Below, piece after piece: positions 28,667-36,518 of a stretch of 64,000 nucleotides of DNA. Positions within the stretch are counted from its first letter, which is position 1; every line of letters begins with the position of its first letter. Below the pieces are notes generated by a model, which searched no databases, had not been told where the DNA came from, and saw only the letters and a list, made by a program, of their open reading frames with translations. Origin of the DNA: Pedococcus dokdonensis (lineage in GTDB: Bacteria > Actinomycetota > Actinomycetes > Actinomycetales > Dermatophilaceae); NCBI RefSeq assembly GCF_900104525.1, contig NZ_LT629711.1, positions 1,116,001 through 1,180,000 of the forward strand. The letters run 5' to 3'. The position numbers and the translations under genes were made by a program.

Positions 28667-30088
28667 TCAACCCACTGCCCCTTCCATCTGGAGCTCGATC
28701 AGCCGGTTGAGCTCGAGGGCGTACTCCATGGGCAGCTCGCGCGCGATGGGCTCGACGAACCCGCGCACGATCATGGCCATCGCCTCTTCCTCGGTCAGGC
28801 CGCGGGACATGAGGTAGAACATCTGGTCCTCGGACACCTTCGAGACGGTCGCCTCGTGGCCCATCGTGACGTCGTCCTCGCGGATGTCGACGTAGGGGTA
28901 GGTGTCGGACCGGCTGATCGTGTCGACCAGCAGCGCGTCGCAGACGACGCTCGACTTCGAGCCGTGCGCGCCCTCGAGGATCTGCACGAGACCCCGGTAG
29001 GACGTGCGGCCGCCACCGCGGGCCACCGACTTGGAGACGATGGTCGAGGAGGTGTGCGGTGCTGCGTGCACCATCTTGGCGCCGGCGTCCTGGTGCTGGC
29101 CCTCACCCGCGAAGGCGATCGACAGCGTCTCGCCCTTGGCGTGCTCGCCGAGGAGGAAGACCGCCGGGTACTTCATCGTCACCTTGGAGCCGATGTTGCC
29201 GTCGATCCACTCCATCGTCGCGCCCTCGGCCGCAGTCGCCCGCTTGGTGACGAGGTTGTAGACGTTGTTGGACCAGTTCTGGATGGTCGTGTAGCGGACG
29301 CGGGCGTTCTTCTTCACGACGATCTCGACGACCGCGGAGTGCAGCGAGTCGGACTTGTAGATCGGCGCGGTGCAACCCTCGACGTAGTGCACGTAGGAGC
29401 CCTCGTCGGCGATGATCAGGGTCCGCTCGAACTGGCCCATGTTCTCGGTGTTGATCCGGAAGTAGGCCTGCAGCGGGATGTCGACGTGGACGCCCGGCGG
29501 GACGTAGATGAACGACCCACCCGACCACACGGCGGTGTTCAGCGCGGCGAACTTGTTGTCGCCGGCCGGGATCACCGAGGCGAAGTACTCGCGGAACAGG
29601 TCCTCGTGCTCGCGCAGGCCGGTGTCGGTGTCGACGAAGATGACGCCCTTCTCCTCCAGGTCCTCACGGATCTGGTGGTAGACGACCTCGGACTCGTACT
29701 GCGCCGCGACGCCGGCGATGAGGCGCTGCTTCTCGGCCTCGGGGATGCCGAGCCGGTCGTAGGTGTTCTTGATGTCCTCGGGCAGCTCGTCCCAGGTGGT
29801 GGCCTGCTTCTCGGTCGACTTCACGAAGTACTTGATGTTCTGGAAGTCGATGCCGGTGAGGTCGCTGCCCCAGTTGGGCATCGGCTTCTTGCCGAACAGG
29901 CGCAGCGACTTCAGGCGCAGGTCGAGCATCCACTGGGGCTCGTTCTTGCGGCCGGAGATGTCGCGCACGACGTCCTCGTTGAGACCCCGCTTCGCGGTGG
30001 CGCCAGCCGTGTCGCTGTCGGCCCAGCCGTACTCGTAGCGGCCCAGGTCCTTCAGACCCGGGTTCAGCTCCTCGATGTGCGTGCTCAT
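28667..30088 (-). CDS. sufB: Fe-S scaffold protein SufB
   Basis: A 473-residue SufB, the subunit on which the cluster is built. The conserved blocks [59 protein letters not shown] (with the essential cysteine), [13 protein letters not shown] and [17 protein letters not shown] are present. The ATG at 30088 overlaps the sufR stop by 4 bases, so the repressor and its first target are translationally coupled. GAGAGGG lies upstream, within the sufR tail. Confidence 0.97.
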   Translation of the reverse strand: MSTHIEELNPGLKDLGRYEYGWADSDTAGATAKRGLNEDVVRDISGRKNEPQWMLDLRLKSLRLFGKKPMPNWGSDLTGIDFQNIKYFVKSTEKQATTWDELPEDIKNTYDRLGIPEAEKQRLIAGVAAQYESEVVYHQIREDLEEKGVIFVDTDTGLREHEDLFREYFASVIPAGDNKFAALNTAVWSGGSFIYVPPGVHVDIPLQAYFRINTENMGQFERTLIIADEGSYVHYVEGCTAPIYKSDSLHSAVVEIVVKKNARVRYTTIQNWSNNVYNLVTKRATAAEGATMEWIDGNIGSKVTMKYPAVFLLGEHAKGETLSIAFAGEGQHQDAGAKMVHAAPHTSSTIVSKSVARGGGRTSYRGLVQILEGAHGSKSSVVCDALLVDTISRSDTYPYVDIREDDVTMGHEATVSKVSEDQMFYLMSRGLTEEEAMAMIVRGFVEPIARELPMEYALELNRLIELQMEGAVG

Positions 30089-30885
30089 CGTGTGGCCCTC
30101 TCGGTGGGGGTGGTGGCTGTGGTGGTGGTGGTCGTGCTGCTCGTCGCCGGCGCCGTCACGGCCCCGGTGGGGATGAACGTGGTGCAGACGTGGTCGCCGT
30201 GGGCGAGCGTCGCGAGCCGCTGGACGTGGACCCCGAGCAGCCGCGAGAACGCATCAGTCTCAGCGTCACAGAACGCAGGAAATTCCCGGGCGACGTCCTG
30301 CACGGGGCAGTGCCCCTGGCAGAGCTGTATGCCGGCGAACGGGCTCGCGGAGCCGGGCTCACCGACCGGTCGGGCCGAGGCGGCGAACCCGTCGCGAGTC
30401 AGCGCCGCGACGAGGGCGTCGACCCGGGCGGCCCGGTCGCTGCCCGCGGCAGCCAGCTGCGCGGCATACCGGGTCTCGAGCTCGGCCACCCGGCTCTCGG
30501 CGAACCGGCGCACCGCGGTCTCGCCCGCCTCCTGGGCCAGGAACCGCAGCGCCTCGCTGGCGAGGTGGTCGTAGTCGGACTCGAGGGCGTGGTGGCCCGC
30601 GTCACTGAGCACGAACGAGCGGGCCGGGCGTCCACGTCCGCGCACACCCGGAGCGGGCTCGCGCTCGGTGATCAGGCCGGCCTCCTCGAGGTGGTCGAGG
30701 TGACGGCGCACGGCGGGGGCGGTGAGACCCAGGTCGTCGGCCAGCGTGGCGGCGGTGATCGGGCCACGCTCGCTGATCGCCTGGAGCACGCGGTCCCGCG
30801 TGCGCGACTCGAGCACGAGCGGTGCGTCCGGGGTGCCCGCGACCGGCGCCACGACGGGCGTCACGGAGGGGGCCGGGATATTCAC
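30085..30885 (-). CDS. sufR: Fe-S-sensing transcriptional repressor SufR
   Basis: A 266-residue regulator heading the SUF operon. Residues 27-95 form a winged helix-turn-helix ([18 protein letters not shown], then [20 protein letters not shown]). The C-terminal half has Cys189, Cys193 and Cys206 (CQGHC, FPAFC) and Cys234, placed to bind a cluster as in SufR proteins; in that family the holo-protein represses suf genes when Fe-S supply is ample. After residue 246 there is a Thr/Ser-rich tail of about 20 residues encoded by simple repeats, running into the sufB start. The start is GTG 30885, 7 bases after TAACAT, giving a leaderless transcript. Confidence 0.93.
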   Translation of the reverse strand: MNIPAPSVTPVVAPVAGTPDAPLVLESRTRDRVLQAISERGPITAATLADDLGLTAPAVRRHLDHLEEAGLITEREPAPGVRGRGRPARSFVLSDAGHHALESDYDHLASEALRFLAQEAGETAVRRFAESRVAELETRYAAQLAAAGSDRAARVDALVAALTRDGFAASARPVGEPGSASPFAGIQLCQGHCPVQDVAREFPAFCDAETDAFSRLLGVHVQRLATLAHGDHVCTTFIPTGAVTAPATSSTTTTTTATTPTERATR

Positions 30886-30903
30886 AACATGGATGTTACG
30901 TAA
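30886..30903 (-). promoter_or_regulatory. Leaderless promoter and dyad of the SUF operon
   Basis: On the minus strand TAACAT (30898-30893) stands 7 bases before the sufR GTG as a -10. It overlaps AACAT-GG-ATGTT (30886-30897), a perfect dyad with 5-base arms, and the palindrome TTACGTAA (30896-30903). The dyad lies between -10 and start site, a good position for autorepression by SufR. The link to SufR is inferred from position. Confidence 0.5.
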
Positions 30904-30959
30904 TTGCCCGCCGTGGTGGATAGCAAGGTGACCCTAACCTCGAACCACGCCCCTCCCCG

Positions 30960-31030
30960 ACTCCTGGCCACCGGTGCGGGGTCCCCGGTCGTTCCGGGGC
31001 CCCGCACCCGGCACGGGTGGCCCGGAGTGC
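30960..31030 (-). terminator. Long composite hairpin after the LAL regulator gene (copy 1 of a 71-base element)
   Basis: The outer arms 30960-30972 and 31016-31028 pair at 12 of 13 positions. Inside them GGTGCGGGG (30973-30981) pairs with CCCCGCACC (31000-31008), and CCCCGG (30983-30988) with CCGGGG (30994-30999) around a 5-base loop. It begins about 8 bases after the stop codon of the LAL gene on the minus strand and separates it from sufR. Its arms match those of the hairpin at 49101-49171 at 39 of 45 positions, and both elements are exactly 71 bases long. Confidence 0.75.
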
Positions 31031-31037
31031 GGTCGGG

Positions 31038-34000
31038 TCAGTCGAGCAGGCCCCTGTCGCGGGCCACCGCCACGGCCTCGCCGCGCCCGGTCACACCGAG
31101 CTTGGCGATGATGTTGGAGACGTGCACGCTGGCCGTCTTGGCGCTGATGAACAGCTGGGTGCCGATCTGACGGTTGCTGCGGCCGAGCGCGACCAGCGCG
31201 AGGATCTCCTGCTCGCGCGGGGTCAGCGCCTCCCCCAGCCGGTCGGCCGGTCGCTGGCCGGCGGACGCCCGCCCACCGGCCTGACGGATCTCAGCGCGCA
31301 GGGGCTCGGCACCGAGCTCACGAGCGGTCTCGAGCGCAGCCTGCAGCACGTCGGAGGCCGCCGGGTCTCCGGCCGCCTGCAGGGCGGCGCCAAGCCGGGC
31401 CCGTGAGCGAGCCAGCTCGTAGCGGTGCCCGTAGTCCTCGAACGCCGCCACGGTGACCCGCCAGGCCTCCGACAGCTCGGCGGCATCGACGGCTTCGCCG
31501 CCCAGCCAGCGCAGCCGCAGCGCCTCGGCGCGGGCGCGGGCGATCCAGGCCTGCGCCTCGGGACCGTGCTGGCCCGGCATCTCGGACACCCGGGCCCACA
31601 CCGCCTCGGCAGCCTCGGCGGCGTCGACGCCACGCGCCAGCAGCTGGGCCCGCTCGGCGCTGGACGCCCGTCCGACGTGGGTGGCGAGCTGACCGAGCAC
31701 CAGGGCGCTGAGCCGGGTCTGGGCCTGGAAGTGGCGGTGCCAGATGCGGGTCAGCGACTCGACCCCCTCGTCGTGCACCAGCAACGCCCCGGGCAGGTCG
31801 TCCTGGTGGCCGTACAGGTCGATCGCGGCACCGACGGCGAGCACCGCGACCAGGCCCTCCTCGTCCCACCAGGGCCGGGTCGAGTCGAGGGCGGCGACGA
31901 AGCCACCCTCGCCCCGGCCGGCGGCCAGGCAGAGCCGGGCGGCGGTGAGCAGCGCCTCGGCCGGCTGCGGCGGGTCCTGCGACGTGGCGTCGAGGATGCG
32001 GTCGGCGTCGTCCCAGCGACCCGCCTCGTAGGCCGCGATCCCCGCGAGCAACCGGGCGTCGAAGGCGTAGGGAGCCCACGGGCGGCCGGCCCGAGCCCCG
32101 GCCTCAGCCCCTCGCTGGTAGACCTCGACGGCGTCGTCGAGCCGCCCGGCCCGGTGGTGCAGCGAGCCGAGGTGGTGGAAGGCGCGCACCTGAGCGGGGT
32201 CGCCGGTCGGCGCGCCGTTGCCGATGATCCGCTCGAGAGCTGCCCGGCTGGACTCCGGGTCACCGACCCGCTCGATGACCCGGGCCTCGACCACCTCCAC
32301 CTCGTCGGCGACGTCGGGCAGACCCGCGGCCCGCGCCACGCTGACCGCCTCTGCGGCGGCCCGGGCGGCCTCTTCGTCACGACCGCGGTCGACCAGCGCC
32401 TGCACCCGCGCCCCCAGCAGCCGCGCGCGGGCCTGCGCGGTGCGCAGGTCGTCCGGGTCCTCGGCGTCGAGCAGGCCGAGCCCCTCCTTCGTGGCCGCGA
32501 GGGTGTCGAGGGTGCTCTCGGTGATCCGTGCCGTCGTCGAGACGGCGGCGAGCAGCTCGGCACGGCCGACCGGGTCGGCCCCGGGTGCCCGACGGCGCAA
32601 CCGCTCCTCGAGCAGCTCGAGCGCCTTGACCGCACGGCCCACGGCGGTCGCGGCTGCCGCGGCCCGCAGCGTCACGGAGTCGACCTCGGGGTCGCTCTCG
32701 GGCATCAGGGCCAGGGCGTTCTTGAAGTGCCGGAAGGCCTCCTCGGGACCGGCCATCCGCAGCGCCGAGTCGCCCGCTTGGACGCTGGCCTCGCGTGCCT
32801 GCTCGCGCAGGCCGGCGGCACCCGCATGGCGGGCCAGCTCGGCCCAGGTGCCGAGGGTGCGGTCGTCGGCCAGCGCGGCGGCATACCGCTCGTGCGCCCG
32901 GACCCGCTCCCCTGGGAGCAGGTCGTCGTAGACCGTCTCGCCCAGGAGGGCATGGCGGAAGGCGTAGCCGCCGCTGTCGGTGGGCACCAGGACGTGCCGC
33001 TCGACCGCGTCGCGCAACCCAGAGTCGAGCTCGGCGTCGCCGAGGCCGGCCACCGCTGCGAGCAACCGGTGGGACACGTGCCGCCCTGCTGCCGACGCCA
33101 CCCGGACGACGTGCTGCCCGGAGGTGTCGAGCTGGTCGAACCGGACGAGCAGCAGGCGCGAGAGGTCCTCGGCGAGGCCGGTGCCTCCGAGCGCGGTGGC
33201 CGCGACCAGCTCCTCGGTGAAGAACGCGTTGCCCTCGGCGCGCTCGACCACCTCGCGCACCTGCGCCTCGGCGAGCGGCTGCGCGTGCAGGCCCGACTGC
33301 AGTCCCCGGACCAGCTCTCGAACGGCGTGGTCGGGCAGCGGCGCGAGGTCGACCCGCTCGACGTCGCCGAGCCTGGCCCAGTGCGCCAGGGTGGTGCGCA
33401 GGGGGTGGCGGCGGTGCAGGTCGTCGCTGCGGTAGGACGCGACGATGCTCACCCGGCGCGAGAAGCCGCGGGTGAAGAGCAGGGTGAGGAGGTCGCGCGA
33501 GGACTGGTCGGCCCAGTGCACGTCCTCGACCACGAGCAGGAGGGGGGTGTCCGCGGCGAGGTCGTCGAGGGCTGCGTGGACCGCCTCGACCAGGTCGCCC
33601 CGGTCGACGACGTCGTCGGCCGGGTCGTCGGGATTGGGCTCGTGCCGTCGGGAAGGCACCAGGCGGGACAGGCCGGGGTGGGCGGTGAGCACGCGGTCGA
33701 GCAGCTCGGGCGAGCTGCCCTCGAGCCGGCCGAGGACCTCGATGAAGGGCAGGTAGGGCAGCGCCTGGCCCGCCTCGCCGAGGCAGTGGCCGGTGAGCAC
33801 GGCCCAGCCGGCCGCACGGGCCCGACCGGCGACCTCGGCCAGGATGCGGGTCTTGCCGATGCCCGCGTCACCGGAGAGCAGCACGAAGCCGGTGGAGTCG
33901 GGGTCGTCACCGGCGTCGACGCCCAGGCGCCGGGCGAGCAGATCTGCCTCGTCGTCACGCCCGACGAACAACCCGGCTGCCGAACGCTCGAAACCCACGA

Positions 34001-34064
34001 GACCGATTATGTCGGAGGGGTCCGACAGGGTCTCGTGGGTTTCGCGGTGCAGCGCGGTCGCCAT
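31038..34064 (-). CDS. LuxR-family large ATP-binding regulator (LAL/MalT type)
   Basis: A 1008-residue regulator. The N-terminal part is an AAA-type ATPase: FVGRDDE opens it, Walker A GDAGIGKT is at residues 65-72, and LLVVEDVHWADQSSRDLL near residue 180 is Walker B with its sensor region. A long helical TPR-like middle (about 380-930) follows. The last 65 residues are a LuxR helix-turn-helix (LTPREQEILALVALGRSNRQIG, then TQLFISAKTASVHVSNII), which binds DNA. Such proteins sense a ligand and oligomerise to activate transcription; the ligand here is unknown. The start lies 13 bases after the stop of a small basic protein gene, so the two are probably co-transcribed, and a long hairpin ends the transcript. 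Confidence 0.92.
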   Translation of the reverse strand: MATALHRETHETLSDPSDIIGLVGFERSAAGLFVGRDDEADLLARRLGVDAGDDPDSTGFVLLSGDAGIGKTRILAEVAGRARAAGWAVLTGHCLGEAGQALPYLPFIEVLGRLEGSSPELLDRVLTAHPGLSRLVPSRRHEPNPDDPADDVVDRGDLVEAVHAALDDLAADTPLLLVVEDVHWADQSSRDLLTLLFTRGFSRRVSIVASYRSDDLHRRHPLRTTLAHWARLGDVERVDLAPLPDHAVRELVRGLQSGLHAQPLAEAQVREVVERAEGNAFFTEELVAATALGGTGLAEDLSRLLLVRFDQLDTSGQHVVRVASAAGRHVSHRLLAAVAGLGDAELDSGLRDAVERHVLVPTDSGGYAFRHALLGETVYDDLLPGERVRAHERYAAALADDRTLGTWAELARHAGAAGLREQAREASVQAGDSALRMAGPEEAFRHFKNALALMPESDPEVDSVTLRAAAAATAVGRAVKALELLEERLRRRAPGADPVGRAELLAAVSTTARITESTLDTLAATKEGLGLLDAEDPDDLRTAQARARLLGARVQALVDRGRDEEAARAAAEAVSVARAAGLPDVADEVEVVEARVIERVGDPESSRAALERIIGNGAPTGDPAQVRAFHHLGSLHHRAGRLDDAVEVYQRGAEAGARAGRPWAPYAFDARLLAGIAAYEAGRWDDADRILDATSQDPPQPAEALLTAARLCLAAGRGEGGFVAALDSTRPWWDEEGLVAVLAVGAAIDLYGHQDDLPGALLVHDEGVESLTRIWHRHFQAQTRLSALVLGQLATHVGRASSAERAQLLARGVDAAEAAEAVWARVSEMPGQHGPEAQAWIARARAEALRLRWLGGEAVDAAELSEAWRVTVAAFEDYGHRYELARSRARLGAALQAAGDPAASDVLQAALETARELGAEPLRAEIRQAGGRASAGQRPADRLGEALTPREQEILALVALGRSNRQIGTQLFISAKTASVHVSNIIAKLGVTGRGEAVAVARDRGLLD

Positions 34065-34077
34065 CAGCCGGGCCGGC

Positions 34078-34272
34078 TCAGGCGACGCGAGCTGCGTGGC
34101 GCCCGGCCGTCGGCCGCCCGTGGCGGTGCGACTGGCGCACCCGCTGCAGGGCGGTGCGGATCGCGTGGCCGTGGTGCCTGGCTGGGGCCGCGTGGGCCAG
34201 TCCGGCCGAGAGGCTCTCGGTCCGCCACTGGACCTCGGCGGCGACGAACAGCGGGTCTGCGGTGATGCTCAT
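34078..34272 (-). CDS. Small basic protein A, paralogue of protein B
   Basis: A 64-residue protein starting MSITADPLFVAAEVQWRTES, followed by a His/Arg-rich tail. It shares its first 22 residues in pattern with the protein encoded at 34428-34613 (MS-I/L-TA-D/H-P, W-R/K-x-ESLS). AAGGAG lies 8 bases before the ATG. Position suggests it is the first gene of a two-gene transcript with the LAL regulator. I do not recognise the family. A regulatory or nucleic-acid-binding role would fit the basic tail but is not shown. Confidence 0.7.
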   Translation of the reverse strand: MSITADPLFVAAEVQWRTESLSAGLAHAAPARHHGHAIRTALQRVRQSHRHGRPTAGRHAARVA

Positions 34273-34329
34273 GGTGTGCTCCTTCTGGCTTCTCTTCGGT
34301 CTGCTGCTGCGATACCCCCAACCTGACGG

Positions 34330-34358
34330 TCTGAGGTGGCGGTCCACATGGGGCGACT
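34330..34358 (-). promoter_or_regulatory. Conserved upstream motif, copy A
   Basis: On the plus strand TCTGAGGT, then 7 bases, then CACATGGGG begins 58 bases upstream of the start codon of small protein A. The same arrangement with the same 7-base spacing is present upstream of small protein B. It may be a promoter or the binding site of the adjacent LAL regulator. Confidence 0.55.
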
Positions 34359-34427
34359 GCCTTATCTGCGGCCGGCTCCCTCCTCAGGGGCCTTAGGCGG
34401 TGTGCTCGCCCTGTCGGGCGGGTCGGG

Positions 34428-34613
34428 TCAGACCGGCCGTGGCGTGTGGCGGGCGAGCTGTCCCAGCGGCCGCCGCAGACGCCAGTCGATGTGGGGGCGG
34501 CGACGGCGCGAGGTGCGGCGCGCACGGCGCCCGGCGAGGTTCGCCCCGGAGAGGCTCTCCTGCTTCCACTGCTGCTCGGCGAGGACGACGTACGGATGTG
34601 CGGTGAGACTCAT
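34428..34613 (-). CDS. Small basic protein B, paralogue of protein A
   Basis: A 61-residue protein starting MSLTAHPYVVLAEQQWKQES, then a strongly basic tail (RRARRTSRRRR and more). It resembles small protein A in its first 22 residues, has the same AAGGAG ribosome site 8 bases before the ATG, and has the same upstream motif. The two genes thus look like a duplication that kept its promoter. No known function. It is divergent from an ABC transporter operon. Confidence 0.7.
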   Translation of the reverse strand: MSLTAHPYVVLAEQQWKQESLSGANLAGRRARRTSRRRRPHIDWRLRRPLGQLARHTPRPV

Positions 34614-34667
34614 GGCCGTGCTCCTTCGGGTGGTGGGTCTGTCGTGCGGATGACTCCACCGTTCGCC

Positions 34668-34696
34668 TCTGAGGTACCCCCTCACATGGGGAAGTC
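34668..34696 (-). promoter_or_regulatory. Conserved upstream motif, copy B
   Basis: TCTGAGGT, 7 bases, CACATGGGG on the plus strand, 55 bases from the start of small protein B. Compared with copy A, all 17 fixed positions agree while the spacer differs. In this copy the spacer adds CCCC, making an inverted pair with GGGG. Confidence 0.55.
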
Positions 34697-34768
34697 GCCC
34701 AGCATCACGGGGCCCAGCCGGGTCTGAGGCCCTCACGACCGGTGGCGTGAGGTGCGCGGGCGGCGACC

Positions 34769-34774
34769 TAGACT
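34769..34774 (+). promoter_or_regulatory. -10 element of the ABC transporter operon
   Basis: TAGACT is 7 bases upstream of the GTG at 34782, with no Shine-Dalgarno sequence, so the mRNA is probably leaderless. Confidence 0.6.
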
Positions 34775-34781
34775 CAGGGGC

Positions 34782-35492
34782 GTGCCACCTGCCGTCCTCG
34801 TCTCCGGCCTCACCAAGCGCTACGGCGGTGTGGTGGCCCTCGACGGCGCGTCGTGGCAGGGCTCCGCGGGCGCGGTGACGGCCGTGCTCGGACCCAACGG
34901 CGCAGGCAAGACGACGATGGTGGAGTGCTGCGAGGGACTGCGCCGCCCCGACGGCGGCGAGGTCCGCGTCCTCGGGTCGGACCCCTGGCTCGCCTCCGCG
35001 ACGCACCGCGCGCGCGTCGGCGTGATGCTCCAGGACGGCGGTCTTCCGGCGTCCGCGCGTCCCGTGCGGCTGCTGCGCCACCTGTCGAGCATGTATGCCG
35101 CGCCCGCCCCCCTCGACCCGCTCGTCCAGCGCCTGGGGATCGACCGGTTCGCCGACACCAGCGTGCGACGCCTCTCCGGCGGCCAGCGTCAGCGGGTGGC
35201 CCTGGCCACCGCCCTGGTCGGCCGCCCCGAGGTGGTCTTCCTCGACGAGCCGAGCGCGGGCCTCGACCCCCATGCCCGGCTCGACGTCTGGGAGCTGGTC
35301 CGGTCACTCGCCGACGAGGGGGTCGCCGTGGTGCTGACGACGCACTCGTTCGAGGAGGCCGAGCGGCTGGCCGACCACGTCGTCGTCGTCGCGGACGGTC
35401 GCGTCGCCGCCGAGGGGTCGCTCGCCGAGGTCACCGGGGGCGACCGCCTGGAGGACCGCTACTTCGCCCTCACCCGCAGGTCCGTCGCGTGA
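34782..35492 (+). CDS. ABC transporter ATP-binding protein
   Basis: A 236-residue ATPase with Walker [10 protein letters not shown] near residue 33, signature LSGGQRQRVALATALV near residue 131, and Walker B VVFLDEPSAGLD. It belongs to the DrrA/NodI-like branch that works with ABC-2 permeases as an exporter. GTG 34782 is chosen for its spacing from TAGACT; an in-frame upstream ATG at 34752 has no support. The stop overlaps the permease start (GTGA). Confidence 0.9.
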   Translation: MPPAVLVSGLTKRYGGVVALDGASWQGSAGAVTAVLGPNGAGKTTMVECCEGLRRPDGGEVRVLGSDPWLASATHRARVGVMLQDGGLPASARPVRLLRHLSSMYAAPAPLDPLVQRLGIDRFADTSVRRLSGGQRQRVALATALVGRPEVVFLDEPSAGLDPHARLDVWELVRSLADEGVAVVLTTHSFEEAERLADHVVVVADGRVAAEGSLAEVTGGDRLEDRYFALTRRSVA

Positions 35493-36283
35493 CCACCGCA
35501 GACCCGGCCGGCGCCGAAGCCGCCCTCGGGGCGATGCGCCCGGGGCCGTCGTCCCCGGCCACGAGGGTGCTCGCGCAGGCCCGCTTCGAGGCGGTCACCC
35601 TGCTGCGCAACGGCGAGCAGCTCCTCGTGGCGGTGCTGCTGCCCGCCGCGGTCCTGGTCGGCCTGGTGCAGGCCGAGTCGATCTCGCTGGGCGATGGTCG
35701 GCGGGTCGACCTCGCCGTCCCGGGGGTCCTGGCGCTGTGTGTCATCTCGTCGGCGTTCACGGGCCAGGCCATCTCGACGGCGTTCGACCGTCGTTACGGC
35801 GTGCTCAGGCTGCTCGGGACCACTCCGCTGGGTCGGGGCGGGCTGGTGCTGGCCAAGGCCGTCGCCGTGCTCGCCGTCATCGCCGTGCAGGTCGTGCTCA
35901 TCGGCGCCCTCGGGGCGGCGCTCGGCTGGGAGCCGGCCGGCCGCGGCATACCCGCTGCGCTCGTGGCCCTCATCCTCGGGACCTGGGCGTTCGCGGCCCT
36001 CGCCCTGCTGCTCGGAGGCACCCTGCGGGCCGAGGGTGTGCTCGCCGTCGCCAACCTGCTGTGGGTCGCGCTGCTCGGCCTCGGCGGTGTCGTGGTCGCC
36101 GGCACCGAGCTGCCCGCGCGGTTCGAGACGGTGCTCAGCCTGCTGCCCTCGGCCGCGCTCGGCGACAGCCTGCGGGCGGCCCTCGTCGACGGCCACGCAG
36201 CCCCGGGGGCGTGGCTCGTGCTGACGGCGTGGGCGGTCGGCGCGACGCTCGCGGCCCGCCGGTTCTTCCGCTGGAACGACTGA
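35489..36283 (+). CDS. ABC-2 type transporter permease
   Basis: A 264-residue membrane protein with about six helices (clear hydrophobic runs near residues 43-58, 70-86, 118-140, 150-170, 178-200 and 235-255). It pairs with the ATPase encoded just upstream, which it overlaps by 4 bases. ABC-2 systems export drugs, polysaccharides or lipids; the cargo cannot be read from the sequence. The short internal motif AFDRRYGVLRLLGTTPL is common in this permease group. Confidence 0.88.
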   Translation: MTTADPAGAEAALGAMRPGPSSPATRVLAQARFEAVTLLRNGEQLLVAVLLPAAVLVGLVQAESISLGDGRRVDLAVPGVLALCVISSAFTGQAISTAFDRRYGVLRLLGTTPLGRGGLVLAKAVAVLAVIAVQVVLIGALGAALGWEPAGRGIPAALVALILGTWAFAALALLLGGTLRAEGVLAVANLLWVALLGLGGVVVAGTELPARFETVLSLLPSAALGDSLRAALVDGHAAPGAWLVLTAWAVGATLAARRFFRWND

Positions 36284-36518
36284 CCCGGCGTCCGCGCACT
36301 CGCCCAACAGGCGGTGGCCGCGACGGCGAGACCGGTCACCAGCCAGCCCGGTCGCGCGGTCAGGGCCGCGACCGCGAAGAGTGCCGCGTACCCGACTGCC
36401 AGCCCCGCCCGCCACGTGTTCGTCACCATGCGTCCAGTCAGCCAGCGCTCAGCGTCCCGCACCATGAGGGGCCTCCCCCAACCGCGTCAGGGTCCACCCT
36501 GAGCCGTACCCTCGTGGC
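36284..36518. other. Intergenic region with a possible minus-strand membrane peptide
   Basis: This 235-base gap separates the ABC permease from heme A synthase. On the minus strand an ATG at 36429 opens a frame coding two hydrophobic stretches (NTWRAGLAVGYAALFAVAAL and GWLVTGLAVAATACW) that fit exactly in the gap, but the frame continues for a long way antisense to the permease and has no ribosome site. It could be a relic of a small membrane protein gene or chance. The last 12 bases hold the ctaA promoter. Confidence 0.3.
36507..36512 (+). promoter_or_regulatory. -10 element of ctaA
   Basis: TACCCT lies 6 bases before the GTG at 36519 and no ribosome site is present, pointing to a leaderless transcript. 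Confidence 0.45.

Noticed and set aside
35794..36429. Complete 210-codon membrane protein gene antisense to the ABC permease
   Set aside because: Only the part within the gap is hydrophobic; the rest is a typical antisense translation of the permease gene, so a full-length gene is unlikely.
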